A stretch of DNA of 64,000 nt, taken from assembly GCF_027924665.1 (NCBI RefSeq), contig NZ_AP027043.1, positions 1,550,001-1,614,000 on the forward strand. Reading direction: 5' to 3'. How positions within the stretch are numbered: the stretch's first letter is position 1; each line of letters begins with the position of its first letter. The DNA is from Flavobacterium sp. GSB-24 (GTDB lineage: Bacteria > Bacteroidota > Bacteroidia > Flavobacteriales > Flavobacteriaceae). The translations under genes and the position numbers were made by a program. The notes beneath the pieces were generated by a model. It saw only the letters and a list, made by a program, of their open reading frames with translations, ran no database searches and was not told the DNA's origin. Below, piece by piece: positions 1 to 9,500 of this stretch.

Positions 1-1266
1 TTAGGTTTTGAGGTAGATTATGACCGAATTATATTTTCTGCTGCTTTTAGAAGTTTACAAGATAAAACACAAGTTATTCCGCTTTCTAAAACCGACTTTG
101 TACACACTCGTTTAACACACAGTTTAGAAGTTTCGGTTGTCGGACGTTCGCTTGGGCGTTTGGTTGGAAAAAAGATCATCGAAAAATATCCTTATTTAAA
201 AGAAATTCACGGTTATCATATGAATGATTTTGGAGCTATTGTGGCTGCAGCTTCATTAGCGCATGATATTGGGAATCCGCCTTTTGGACATTCTGGAGAA
301 AAAGCGATTGGAGAATATTTTTCTATTGGAAACGGACAGAAATTCAGAAATCAGCTTACAGATAAACAATGGCAGGACTTAATTGATTTTGAAGGAAATG
401 CAAATGGCTTTTCGGTTCTTACGGCAAGCCGTCCTGGAATTGAAGGCGGACTTCGTATTTCGTATGCAACTTTGGGGGCTTTTATGAAATATCCAAAAGA
501 AAGTCTTCCAAAGAAACCAACCAACAATATCGCCGATAAAAAGTATGGTTTCTTTCAAACAGATAAATTATTTTTTGAAGAAGTTGCCAAAGATATGGGA
601 ATGATTGCCAATAAATCTGGAGAAGATATTGGTTTTGAAAGACATCCGCTGGCGTATTTAGTCGAAGCTGCAGATGATATTTGTTACACTATTATTGACT
701 TCGAAGACGGAATAAATCTTGGTTTGGTTTCAGAAGATTTTGCCTTAGAATATTTAATTAAACTCGTGAAAGATAATATTGGAGTTTCTAAATACAAGTC
801 ATTAACCACAAAAGAAGATCGTATAAGTTATTTAAGAGCCTTGGCAATTGGAACTTTGATAAACGACGCGGTTGATGTTTTTATCGAAAATGAAGAAGCA
901 ATTCTACAAGGAAAATTCCCTTATGCTTTAACAGACAAAAGCAAGTACAAAGCGCAAATGAATGATATTATCAAACTAAGCGTTGATAAAATCTACCAAA
1001 GCCGCGAAGTGATCGAAAAAGAAATTGTAGGATATCAGATTATCCAGACCTTATTGGATAAATTTATTACAGCTTTCAATAATAAATTTGAAGGAAATGC
1101 TTCAAATTACGATAAATTACTTTTAAAGATGCTGCCCGAAAAACATGATTTAGACAAAGGTAATTTGTACGAACGTCTGCTTCATATTTGTCATTATGTT
1201 TCTCTATTGACAGACGGAAATGCATTAGAATTATTTGAAACTATTAACGGAAGAAAAAATAATTAA
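1..1266 (+). CDS. dgt: dGTPase (deoxyguanosinetriphosphate triphosphohydrolase), 5' end outside window
   Basis: The frame is open from base 1, so the start lies upstream of the window. The product would hydrolyse dGTP to deoxyguanosine and triphosphate in the cytoplasm. HD-domain metal ligands are visible: His at codon 40 (in TRLTHSLEV), then His88-Asp89 (in AHDIGNPPFGHSGE), and a later acidic stretch (AADDICYTIIDFEDG). The first visible residues (DYDRIIFSAAFRSLQDKTQV) match the usual N-terminal part of the family, so probably only a few dozen residues are missing. It is followed at once by a strong hairpin terminator shared with the convergent gene. Assignment to dGTPase rather than another HD hydrolase rests on these motifs and overall length. 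Confidence 0.93.
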   Translation, partial: LGFEVDYDRIIFSAAFRSLQDKTQVIPLSKTDFVHTRLTHSLEVSVVGRSLGRLVGKKIIEKYPYLKEIHGYHMNDFGAIVAAASLAHDIGNPPFGHSGEKAIGEYFSIGNGQKFRNQLTDKQWQDLIDFEGNANGFSVLTASRPGIEGGLRISYATLGAFMKYPKESLPKKPTNNIADKKYGFFQTDKLFFEEVAKDMGMIANKSGEDIGFERHPLAYLVEAADDICYTIIDFEDGINLGLVSEDFALEYLIKLVKDNIGVSKYKSLTTKEDRISYLRALAIGTLINDAVDVFIENEEAILQGKFPYALTDKSKYKAQMNDIIKLSVDKIYQSREVIEKEIVGYQIIQTLLDKFITAFNNKFEGNASNYDKLLLKMLPEKHDLDKGNLYERLLHICHYVSLLTDGNALELFETINGRKNN

Positions 1267-1273
1267 TGTTTTA

Positions 1274-1313
1274 AAAAAAATATCCTCTAAATGATTTTAG
1301 AGGATATTTTTTT
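1274..1313. terminator. Bidirectional terminator between dgt and the DUF3078 gene
   Basis: A hairpin with arms AAATATCCTCTAAA and TTTAGAGGATATTT is flanked by A-runs on the left and T-runs on the right. It can therefore act as an intrinsic terminator for both convergent genes. Confidence 0.85.
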
Positions 1314-1329
1314 GCTTTAGGACTATTTA

Positions 1330-2331
1330 TTATTTAAAAGCATAAACAAGTCCTACACCAAGAACCTGTCTTAACTGCATCTTCGGACCTTCGTTTACTT
1401 GGCTTTTTGTTCCTGTAGCTGGGTCAACAACGTCTTTTTTCGTTTTAATATCATCATCATATATTAAATGAACACCGATATTTGCTTTCACATATGCATT
1501 AACGACAAGGTCTAAACGAGTGTCGTAATCTATATCGACGTTACCAAATTTATTCAAATAATCGGTATATAAACTTAATCTGTTTTCATAAAAAACGTTT
1601 TTATAAATTTCACTTTTCATGTATGCCGTAAAAAGTATACCAAATTCTGCTTTTACTTTTTGTCCTTCCTCGATTAATATCTGATTTTCGGGATCCAGCG
1701 GGTCTGTTGCATAAACTGCTTTTTTAACCCCGAAGGAACCTTGATTGGCAAGATATTGATCAAGTACTAAAGTAGTTTTTAACGTAATAGGAGAGAAGTA
1801 AAAAACTCTATTTTTTTCCTTGTTTGAATTCTCAGCTCCAGCTCCCAAAAAGATATAAGCTGGTGCAAAAGGCTTAGAGATTGCAATATCTCTGTTGGGA
1901 TAGTTATAACCGTTTGTAAATTGCGTATTGAAGTTTAATTTAGAAGAATAATACCAGTTTGAGGCAGTGTCCTTTCTAAAACCATAAGTAGAGTTAAATT
2001 GAAATGCGTCGTCGGTTTTTCTTAATTCAGTTCCATCTTGTTTGTTTAAACCATATTTTACGATAAGTTCGTTTACCCATTTATGATTTTTCTTTGCGTA
2101 TGTTCTTCCAAATTCACCTTTAAATAAACCTGAGATAGAACTTGTTCCCCCGGCACTCCAGTTGACAAAAGCAATTTCGGAGATATCAAAACCAAGTTGA
2201 TTTTTTTTTGTCCAGTTCGAAGGCGGTTTAGGTGCTTGATTCGGACTCAAGGTAGTTTGTATAATCTGGGCAAAGTTATGAGAGGTACTCAAAAGCAATA
2301 ATAGCAAAAGGGTAGAACGCAATAATTTCAT
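1330..2331 (-). CDS. DUF3078 family protein, probable outer-membrane beta-barrel
   Basis: 333 residues with a clear signal peptide (a run of leucines and SHNFAQ at residues 1-22). The mature part has alternating aromatic and polar residues and ends in VGLVYAFK, a terminal aromatic residue as in outer-membrane barrels. The segment FVNWSAGGTSSISG near residue 55 resembles the start of the DUF3078 family of Bacteroidota. No enzymatic motif is seen and the function is unknown. It lies 34 bp downstream of dxs on the same strand, so the two may be cotranscribed; the shared terminator with dgt lies just beyond. Confidence 0.8.
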   Translation of the reverse strand: MKLLRSTLLLLLLLSTSHNFAQIIQTTLSPNQAPKPPSNWTKKNQLGFDISEIAFVNWSAGGTSSISGLFKGEFGRTYAKKNHKWVNELIVKYGLNKQDGTELRKTDDAFQFNSTYGFRKDTASNWYYSSKLNFNTQFTNGYNYPNRDIAISKPFAPAYIFLGAGAENSNKEKNRVFYFSPITLKTTLVLDQYLANQGSFGVKKAVYATDPLDPENQILIEEGQKVKAEFGILFTAYMKSEIYKNVFYENRLSLYTDYLNKFGNVDIDYDTRLDLVVNAYVKANIGVHLIYDDDIKTKKDVVDPATGTKSQVNEGPKMQLRQVLGVGLVYAFK

Positions 2332-2365
2332 TAGGTAATTTTTTTTTTTTGGTATCGCAAAATAA

Positions 2366-4153
2366 TTATTTTGAACCGTTAGAAAAAAGATTTATTAAAC
2401 TTTTAACGTCAACTTTACACAATTGTTGCAGTTGAGCAACTGTTCCGTGCTCAATAAATTCATCTGGAACACCCAAAATTTCAATATCATTTTTGAAATT
2501 ATTAGATGCAGCAAACTCTAAAATTGCACTTCCAAAACCACCTTTTTTAACGCCGTCTTCTATTGTAATTATAGTCTTGAAATTTGAAAATATGGTGTTT
2601 AATGTATTGATGTCTAATGGTTTAATAAAACTAAAATTATAGTGGGCAATGGCTTCAGAATTAGGGCATTCTTTCAAGGCTTCTATAACATTATTTCCAA
2701 TTGTTCCGGCCGAAAGCACCGCAACTTCCGTACCATCTTTTAGGCATTCTGCCTTTCCGAAATTTATTTTTTTATAATGTCCGAAATTTTCTACTTCCCA
2801 ATTTTGTATTACGCCGCGGCCTCGCGGATAACGAATAGCAATAGGATGGTTTAATCCTAATTGAGCTGTATATAGAATATTTTGGAGTTCAATTTCGTTA
2901 AGCGGTGCATAGATAATCATATTCGGAATAGAGCGCAGATAAGCAATATCAAAAACGCCGTGATGTGTAGCGCCATCTTCGCCAACCAATCCTGCACGGT
3001 CCAAACAAAAAATTACAGGTAAGTTCTGCAAAGCGACATCATGAATTACCTGATCGTAAGCACGTTGTAAAAATGTAGAATAAATATTGCAATATACTAT
3101 CATACCCTGTGTCGCCATTCCTGCCGCCAGCGTTACGGCATGCTGTTCTGCAATTCCAACATCAAAAGCACGATCTGGCAATTCATCCATCATAAATTTC
3201 AAAGAACTTCCAGATGGCATTGCAGGAGTGATTCCGATAATTTTTTCATTCTTTTTGGCTAAATCCAAAATCGTCAAACCAAAAACATCCTGATATTTAG
3301 GCGGAAGATTTTCTTCCTGTTTTAAATGAATTTCTCCAGTTAAAGCATCAAATTTGCCAGGAGCATGATATTTAACCTGATTTTCTTCGGCTTGTTGTAA
3401 ACCTTTGCCTTTTGTAGTAACAATATGAAGAAATTTTGGTCCTTTTATATCTTTTAACCTCTTTAGCTCTTTAATCAGAGTAGGAAAATCATGACCGTCA
3501 ATTGGACCCGAATAATCAAAATTCAAAGATTTGATCATGTTATTTTTCTTTGGATTTTTTCCTTCTTTAACCGCGGTAAGATATTGTTTAAGCGCACCAA
3601 CACTTGGGTCAATTCCAATTGCATTATCATTTAAAATGACTAATAAATTAGCATCGGTAACTCCGGCGTGATTTAAACCTTCAAAAGCCATTCCGCTGGC
3701 AATAGAAGCATCTCCAATAATAGCAACATGCTGTTTGTCTAGATCACCTTTTAGTTTAGAGGCAATTGCCATTCCGAGCGCTGCAGAAATAGAAGTTGAA
3801 GAATGTCCAACGCCAAAAGTGTCATAAATACTTTCACTTCTTTTAGGAAAACCAGAAATTCCGTCGATTTGTCTATTGGTATGAAAAATTTCCCTTCTTT
3901 CGGTTAAGATTTTATGTCCGTAAGCTTGATGTCCAACATCCCAAACCAACAAATCTTCGGGAGTATTAAAAACATAATGCAGTGCAATTGTCAATTCAAT
4001 TACGCCCAAACTCGCGCCCAAATGACCTTCTTTTACAGAAACGACATCAATAATAAATTGACGCAGTTCTTGCGCAACCTCAGTAAGCTGCTCTTCTTTT
4101 AAAAGACGTAAATCGGCAGGATTGTATATGTTTGAAAGTAAATTGCTTTTCAT
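2366..4153 (-). CDS. dxs: 1-deoxy-D-xylulose-5-phosphate synthase
   Basis: Cytoplasmic thiamine-diphosphate enzyme that condenses pyruvate and glyceraldehyde 3-phosphate, the first step of the MEP isoprenoid pathway. 595 residues, slightly shorter than the usual 610-640. Visible motifs are VGHQAYGHKILTERR near residue 75, the ThDP/Mg motif GDASIASGMAFEGLNHAG with the following NDN near 145-180, GIAEQHAVTLAAGMA near 335, and EDGATHHGVFD near 395. The C-terminal transketolase domain is complete. It probably leads a two-gene unit with the DUF3078 gene. The start ATG gives MKSNLLSNIYNPADLR, a normal N terminus for the family. Confidence 0.97.
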   Translation of the reverse strand: MKSNLLSNIYNPADLRLLKEEQLTEVAQELRQFIIDVVSVKEGHLGASLGVIELTIALHYVFNTPEDLLVWDVGHQAYGHKILTERREIFHTNRQIDGISGFPKRSESIYDTFGVGHSSTSISAALGMAIASKLKGDLDKQHVAIIGDASIASGMAFEGLNHAGVTDANLLVILNDNAIGIDPSVGALKQYLTAVKEGKNPKKNNMIKSLNFDYSGPIDGHDFPTLIKELKRLKDIKGPKFLHIVTTKGKGLQQAEENQVKYHAPGKFDALTGEIHLKQEENLPPKYQDVFGLTILDLAKKNEKIIGITPAMPSGSSLKFMMDELPDRAFDVGIAEQHAVTLAAGMATQGMIVYCNIYSTFLQRAYDQVIHDVALQNLPVIFCLDRAGLVGEDGATHHGVFDIAYLRSIPNMIIYAPLNEIELQNILYTAQLGLNHPIAIRYPRGRGVIQNWEVENFGHYKKINFGKAECLKDGTEVAVLSAGTIGNNVIEALKECPNSEAIAHYNFSFIKPLDINTLNTIFSNFKTIITIEDGVKKGGFGSAILEFAASNNFKNDIEILGVPDEFIEHGTVAQLQQLCKVDVKSLINLFSNGSK

Positions 4154-4205
4154 TGTAAGGTAAAAAGCAAATTTACGGTTTTAAATTTAATTTTATAAGC
4201 GAGAT

Positions 4206-5066
4206 CTACTGCAATACTATTGGTAAAGAATATTGTCTCTTTACTTTTTTACCATTACTTTCTCCCGCCTGCCATTTAGGGCATGCGCTTAAAACTCTCT
4301 GGATTTCTTGTTCTATAGCATTATCAATTGTCGGAGTGCATTGAAGATAAGATACAGATCCGTTTTTTTCTACAGCAAAAGAGAGATTGAGTTTGAGGTT
4401 TTTGATATTTATATTCTCAGGTTTTTTAAATTCTTTTCCAAAATAATTATAGAACTGTTCGATTCCGCCTGGAAATTCCGCATTAGTTTCAGATGCAACT
4501 TCTCCAGTAGGAGTAGCTTTAATAACCGCTTTTGCATCGTTATTTTTCTTGTCGTTTATTTTTTCAGACTTTAGATTATCATTTTCTTTAGGTTTTACAA
4601 ATTTAACCTGATTTGCTTTTGGTTGAGGGGGCGGCGGAATTAAATGGTTTGATTTTAGAGATTTACCCACAACAATTTCTTTGGATGATGTAATGGTATC
4701 TTTTACAACTTCCACATTTTGAATTTTTTGTTTCTTTCCGTCTTTATTTTGACAGCTAAATAAAGTAGTTCCCATAGCAATAAACAAAGCCAATAAAAAC
4801 ATTTTATGATAGCGTGTTTGAGAATGTAGAACCCGATTTGGAATTTGAATTGTAATCGAATCTAATTGCGATTTCTTAAATCTCCCGCAGACATTTTTGT
4901 TTTGATTTCGAATAAAAAAGGACTGAATTTCATCAGGAAGCATCGACGTAAAATCTACAACGGTTTTAGAACAGCTTATGCAGAAACGACCATTTTCACT
5001 AGGACTCATAGTGTTCCAGTTTTCGTGACAAGGTTTAGGAACAGTTATTTTGTGTTTGCTTTCCAT
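4206..5066 (-). CDS. TonB-like energy transducer protein with N-terminal cysteine motif
   Basis: 286 residues. The N-terminal 60 residues contain CHENWNTMSPSENGRFC-x2-C-x-K-x-VVDFT, a Cys-rich segment recurrent in Bacteroidota membrane proteins and possibly metal-binding. One membrane segment follows at about 88-104 (MFLLALFIAMGTTLF), then a lysine- and proline-rich linker (IPPPPQPKANQ), and a C-terminal TonB-type domain at about 195-286 (FPGGIEQFYNYF, ending in YSLPIVLQ). Known TonB proteins span the inner membrane and energise outer-membrane receptors, which here would include SusC-type transporters. No ExbB/ExbD genes are adjacent, so its partner receptor is unknown. It diverges from tadA with a 61-bp gap. 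Confidence 0.78.
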   Translation of the reverse strand: MESKHKITVPKPCHENWNTMSPSENGRFCISCSKTVVDFTSMLPDEIQSFFIRNQNKNVCGRFKKSQLDSITIQIPNRVLHSQTRYHKMFLLALFIAMGTTLFSCQNKDGKKQKIQNVEVVKDTITSSKEIVVGKSLKSNHLIPPPPQPKANQVKFVKPKENDNLKSEKINDKKNNDAKAVIKATPTGEVASETNAEFPGGIEQFYNYFGKEFKKPENINIKNLKLNLSFAVEKNGSVSYLQCTPTIDNAIEQEIQRVLSACPKWQAGESNGKKVKRQYSLPIVLQ

Positions 5067-5114
5067 ATTTGAATATCAGAAAATAAATGTAATAAAAAAT
5101 AAATACTAAAACCT

Positions 5115-5122
5115 TATTTTTG
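5115..5122 (+). promoter_or_regulatory. Candidate -7 promoter element of tadA (TATTTTTG)
   Basis: TATTTTTG matches the Bacteroidota TAnnTTTG element and ends only 5 bp before the tadA ATG at 5128. This implies a leaderless or nearly leaderless transcript. No good TTG -33 element was found at the usual spacing. Confidence 0.45.
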
Positions 5123-5127
5123 CAATT

Positions 5128-5571
5128 ATGATAAATCCTTTCACCGACGAATATTTCATGAAAAAAGCTTTGCAGGAAGCTGAAATGGCTTTTGATAAAG
5201 GCGAAATTCCTGTTGGAGCTGTAATTGTTGTGGCCGATAAAGTAATTGCAAGCAGCCACAACTTGACAGAACTGCTAAATGACGTTACAGCGCATGCCGA
5301 AATGCAGTCGATAACCGCAGCCGCAAATTTTCTTGGCGGAAAATATTTGAAAGATTGTACTTTGTACGTTACGCTCGAACCTTGCCAGATGTGTGCAGGA
5401 GCTTTGTATTGGAGCCAGATTTCTAAAATTGTTTTTGGCGCTCGCGACGAACAGCGCGGTTTTCTGAATATGGGAACAAAACTGCATCCTAAAACGACTG
5501 TTGTTTCTGGAGTTATGGCAAATGAAGCTGCCGATTTAATGAAGCGGTTTTTTTTGGAGAGACGTAAGTAA
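5128..5571 (+). CDS. tadA: tRNA-specific adenosine deaminase
   Basis: 147-residue zinc deaminase predicted to convert the wobble adenosine of tRNA-Arg(ACG) to inosine in the cytoplasm. The zinc-site and catalytic residues are clear: His56-Ala-Glu58 (in AHAEMQSI) and Cys86/Cys89 (in LEPCQMCAGAL). MINPFTDEYFMKKALQEAEMAF is a typical TadA N terminus, which supports the ATG at 5128 despite its closeness to the promoter element. The next gene begins 13 bp downstream on the same strand. Confidence 0.95.
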   Translation: MINPFTDEYFMKKALQEAEMAFDKGEIPVGAVIVVADKVIASSHNLTELLNDVTAHAEMQSITAAANFLGGKYLKDCTLYVTLEPCQMCAGALYWSQISKIVFGARDEQRGFLNMGTKLHPKTTVVSGVMANEAADLMKRFFLERRK

Positions 5572-5584
5572 TTAGTAAAATAGT

Positions 5585-6217
5585 ATGACAGATTTCTCAA
5601 CAATCAAAAAGCTTTTTCACATTAGTGGACCAAATGGTTTTACTAGTGATGAAATTCAAATTATAAAAGATATTTTTGGAAATCTTCCTCAAGTTTTTGT
5701 TGATTATTATTCGGAATTAGGTAAAATCCAAAACTTAAATCAAACACAAGATTCCTTAATAATTCCGGAAAGATTTCAATTCTATAATCACAATGATTAT
5801 CTGATATTTTATACCGAAAACCAGCACGCTTGTGTTTGGGGAATTCATAAAGATAATTTATCAAATTTTAATCCGCCCGTTTACATGAGTTATGATGAAA
5901 AGGAATGGAATTTGGAAACAGAAAAATTATCGGATTTTTTTAATGCTATGGCTTATCTGCAAGCCAGTTTTGCGTTAAGATTTACCTCAGACTGTTTTTA
6001 TGAATTAGAAGAGAAAGAATTAAACTGGATTGCTGTTAATTATAAAAATAAAGGCGTCTCTTTTAAAAATTGGGCTGATGGAATAAATTTCTATGGAAAT
6101 TATGATGATGATGTTATTGTTGTAATGAGTAATAATCAACTTTTTTATTCCTCAAATACCGAAGATCATTTTCTTGAAATGGATAAAGTTTTATCTGAAC
6201 TCGGGACGGAACTTTAA
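5585..6217 (+). CDS. SMI1/KNR4 (SUKH)-like protein, function unknown
   Basis: 210 residues, no signal peptide and no membrane segment. The order of features resembles SUKH/SMI1-type proteins: an N-terminal LPQVFVDYYSELG helix region near residue 33, strands with IIPERFQFY and DYLIFYTENQHACVWGI near 58-90, and an acidic, aromatic-rich composition. Many SUKH proteins are immunity proteins of contact-dependent or polymorphic toxins, but no toxin gene or VgrG/Rhs/WXG neighbour is present. Its 13-bp spacing behind tadA suggests cotranscription. The family call is by eye only. Confidence 0.5.
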   Translation: MTDFSTIKKLFHISGPNGFTSDEIQIIKDIFGNLPQVFVDYYSELGKIQNLNQTQDSLIIPERFQFYNHNDYLIFYTENQHACVWGIHKDNLSNFNPPVYMSYDEKEWNLETEKLSDFFNAMAYLQASFALRFTSDCFYELEEKELNWIAVNYKNKGVSFKNWADGINFYGNYDDDVIVVMSNNQLFYSSNTEDHFLEMDKVLSELGTEL

Positions 6218-6506
6218 ATAGTCTTATGAAAATAAATGCCCTAGCCCAGATGGAAGCGGCATCCTTTTTCTTGCTTCTTTAGCAAGAAAAAGATATAGCG
6301 GACAGCTGGATTTAGCTCCTTATTAAAGCAATATGAGCGTTTAAACTTCAACAAAAGTTAAATAATCATTACTAGGGAATTTTCTTCTTAAATAAAATAA
6401 AAAATAGTTTACTTTTATCTTAAATTAATTCTGACTTTGCTTTGTAAATCTTACTAAAGTAAAAAGAATTAATTCTTCATTTGTTAACCATTAACTGTAG
6501 ATAAAA
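6218..6506. repeat. Intergenic region with hairpin element, probable dispersed repeat
   Basis: No coding potential was seen. At 6264-6292 there is a hairpin with a perfect 12-bp stem (CTTTTTCTTGCT / AGCAAGAAAAAG) and a 5-nt loop. It is embedded in a GC-richer segment at about 6239-6325 (CTAGCCCAGATGGAAGCGGC ... AGCGGACAGCTGGA) that looks unlike the AT-rich surroundings. From memory, such segments recur in flavobacterial genomes, but no second copy occurs in this window. The rest, to 6506, is AT-rich and probably carries the promoter of the next gene. Confidence 0.5.
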
Positions 6507-9500
6507 GTGAAAATAAAAGGTTTCAGTCTCGTATTTTTTGTATTTTTTATTTTTCAATCTTGCGGCAGAAAATCGGCTGCCGATTTCAATTCAGATTTTT
6601 CACTATTCAAAGATTACATAACCAGTTTTACAGGCGGAATCGTTTCTTCTGATTCTGACATTAGAGTGGTTTTGGCTTTTGATAAAAACGATTGGAAGCC
6701 CAATCAGGAACTAGATGACGATTTGTTTGATATTTCGCCAAGTGTGAACGGAAAAGTCGTGGCACTTTCGACCAACACAATTGCTTTTATTCCGGAGAAA
6801 AAATTAAAAGCAGGAACAGAATATCAAGTTACCTTAAACTTAGATAAACTGACGGCGATTCCGAAAGAAAAAGAGGCAGAACTTTCTAAATTCAACTTTA
6901 CAGTTAAAACCGTTAAACAGGATTTTACCATAAATACTGGCGATATACAATCGTACAGCAAAGAATATCAATATTTAAACTGTGTTTTAAAAACAGCAGA
7001 TAATATTGATTTGGAAACGGCTCAAAAATTGGTAGAAGCCAAACAAAAAGGGAATAATCTTAAAATTAAATTTGAGAAAACGACTGGTCCAGCCAAAGAA
7101 TTTCGTTTTATAATTGATAGTATTCAGCGTTTTTCTGAAGCATCAAATCTGGAAATTATTTATGATGGAAGCGATTTTGATATTGAACAGAAAGGACAAA
7201 TCGATTTCCCGATCACCAGCATCAACGAATTTAAGGTTGTAAAGGTTGAGGTTCCTGATGGAAATAATCAACAGGTTTTAATTAATTTTTCTGAACCTTT
7301 AGAAAAAGGACAGGATTTTGCTGGTTTAGTTTCGATTCAAAACACAAATAATTTAAAATTTTCGACACAGGGAAATTTACTAAAAGTATATTTTACCAAT
7401 CAAAATGCGCCTAAAAAAGAAGAACCTGCTGCAGTTGCAGCAGAAGAGCCAGCTTCTGCTGCGGTTGATTCGGCATTAGTTGTAGTTGACTCTGCAGCGG
7501 TTGCGATCGATACAGTGTCGACGGATAATGTTGTGGAGGTTGTTGAGGATGAAGAACCAGAACAAGTTATTACAGGTGAATTGCTTTTGGAGGTTTTTCA
7601 GGGAATTGAGAGCCAATACGGCAAAAAGATGGAAGCAAATTACTCTGAGAAAATCTCTTTTGACCAGATCAAACCAAGCATTCGTTTCATTAAAAATGGT
7701 ACAATTCTGCCGAGTTCGAATAATTTAAAACTGAATTTTGAAGCCGTAAATTTAAGTGCTGTTGATGTAAAGATATATAAGATTTACAAAAATAATATTC
7801 TGCAGTTTTTGCAGTATAATGAATTAAACGGCGGACAAAATCTCAAAAAAGTTGCGCAGCCAATTGCCAAAACTACGCTGAATCTTAAAGAAAGCACGCT
7901 AGTAAACCTTTCCAAATGGAATACGTATGCTTTAGATTTATCTAAGATTATCAAACCAGAACCAGGAGCAATTTACAGGGTGGAGTTTGAGTATAAAAAG
8001 AAATATTCTATTTATAAATGTGAAACCTCAGACGGTGATCAGGAAGAATCAGAGGAAGAAGAAGTTGATGAAAATGATGTAAACTACAGTGGCAATTCTT
8101 ACGACGATTATTATTATGATGATTATGAGTGGCGAGAAAGCCAAGATCCTTGTTCGGGTTCGTATTATTACAATGCTAAAATTGCAACCAATATTCTGGC
8201 TACAGATTTAGGGGTAATTGCGAAAAGAGGTGAAAATAAATCGTATTTATTTGCCGTAAATAATATTGTAACAACAGAACCAGTATCAAATGCAAGAGTT
8301 GATTTGTATAACTTTCAACAGCAAAAAATAAGCACGCAAGCTACAAGCAGTGAAGGAATTGCATCATTCCAACTGGACAAATTCGCTTATTTTGCTATCG
8401 TTACTTTAGGCGATCAATCTACTTATGTAAAACTTGATGACGGACTTTCATTATCTGTCAGTAATTTTGATGTTGCTGGTGAGACTTTACAAAAAGGGCT
8501 AAAAGGATTTATTTACGGAGAAAGAGGTGTTTGGCGCCCGGGAGATAATTTGTATTTGTCTTTTATTTTGAATGACGCAGCAAATAAACTTCCAAAATCA
8601 CATCCAATTAAATTTAGATTAAACGATCCGAATGGAAAAACGGTTTATCAAACTGTTCAAAAAACAAACGATTTAAACCATTATGCATTTATAGTTCCAA
8701 CCAGTCAAGATGCGCCAACAGGAAATTGGGAAGCGATGGTTAGTGTTGGAGGTGCTAAATTTTATAAAAGTATCAAAATCGAAACCATTAAACCTAATCG
8801 TTTAAAAATTAAAAATACATTTACCAGAAAAACACTTTCGTCATCTTATCCAAATACAGATAATCTTGAAGTAACGTGGCTTCACGGTGCAATTGCTAAG
8901 AATTTAAATGTAGAAATGCAGGCAAAATTCTCTCAGCAAACCACTACTTTTAAAGGATATGAAAAATATACTTTTGATGATTTGGTTCGTCAATTCAGCA
9001 CAGAAGAAATTAATGTTTTCTCTGGAAAATTAAACGAAAACGGAAAAGCTTCTGTAAATATTCAGCCAAGATTACAGGGTCAGGCGCCGGGAATGTTACG
9101 CGCTTCGTTCATTACAAAAGTATACGAAGAAGGAGGTGATTTTAGTACAGATGTTATTTCAACAACTTATTCGCCATACAAAACTTATGTCGGAATAAAG
9201 TCGCCTGAACTAAACAAATACAATATGCTCGAAACCAGAGCCTCAAATCGTTTTGATGTGATTACGGTTGACGAAAACGGAAGACCAAAATCGGTACGAA
9301 ATCTGGAAGTGAGGATTTACAAAGTAGACTGGCGCTGGTGGTGGGATTCTTCCAGCGATAACTTGTCTAATTATAATTCTTCGAATGCCACAACTTCGTA
9401 CAGAACCAAAATGATTAGTACAGATTCAAATGGACGTGGAAGTTTTGAATTTACTTTGACGGATGAAGAGTGGGGACGTTATTTGATTCGTGTAGAAGAT

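Noticed and set aside
5106..5603. Long open frame of 165 codons on the minus strand across tadA
   Set aside because: It lies antisense to the clearly recognisable TadA frame and has no family features.
5585..6217. A polymorphic-toxin immunity locus
   Set aside because: The protein may have the SUKH fold, but no toxin, Rhs, VgrG or T9SS effector gene is adjacent, so no system can be claimed.
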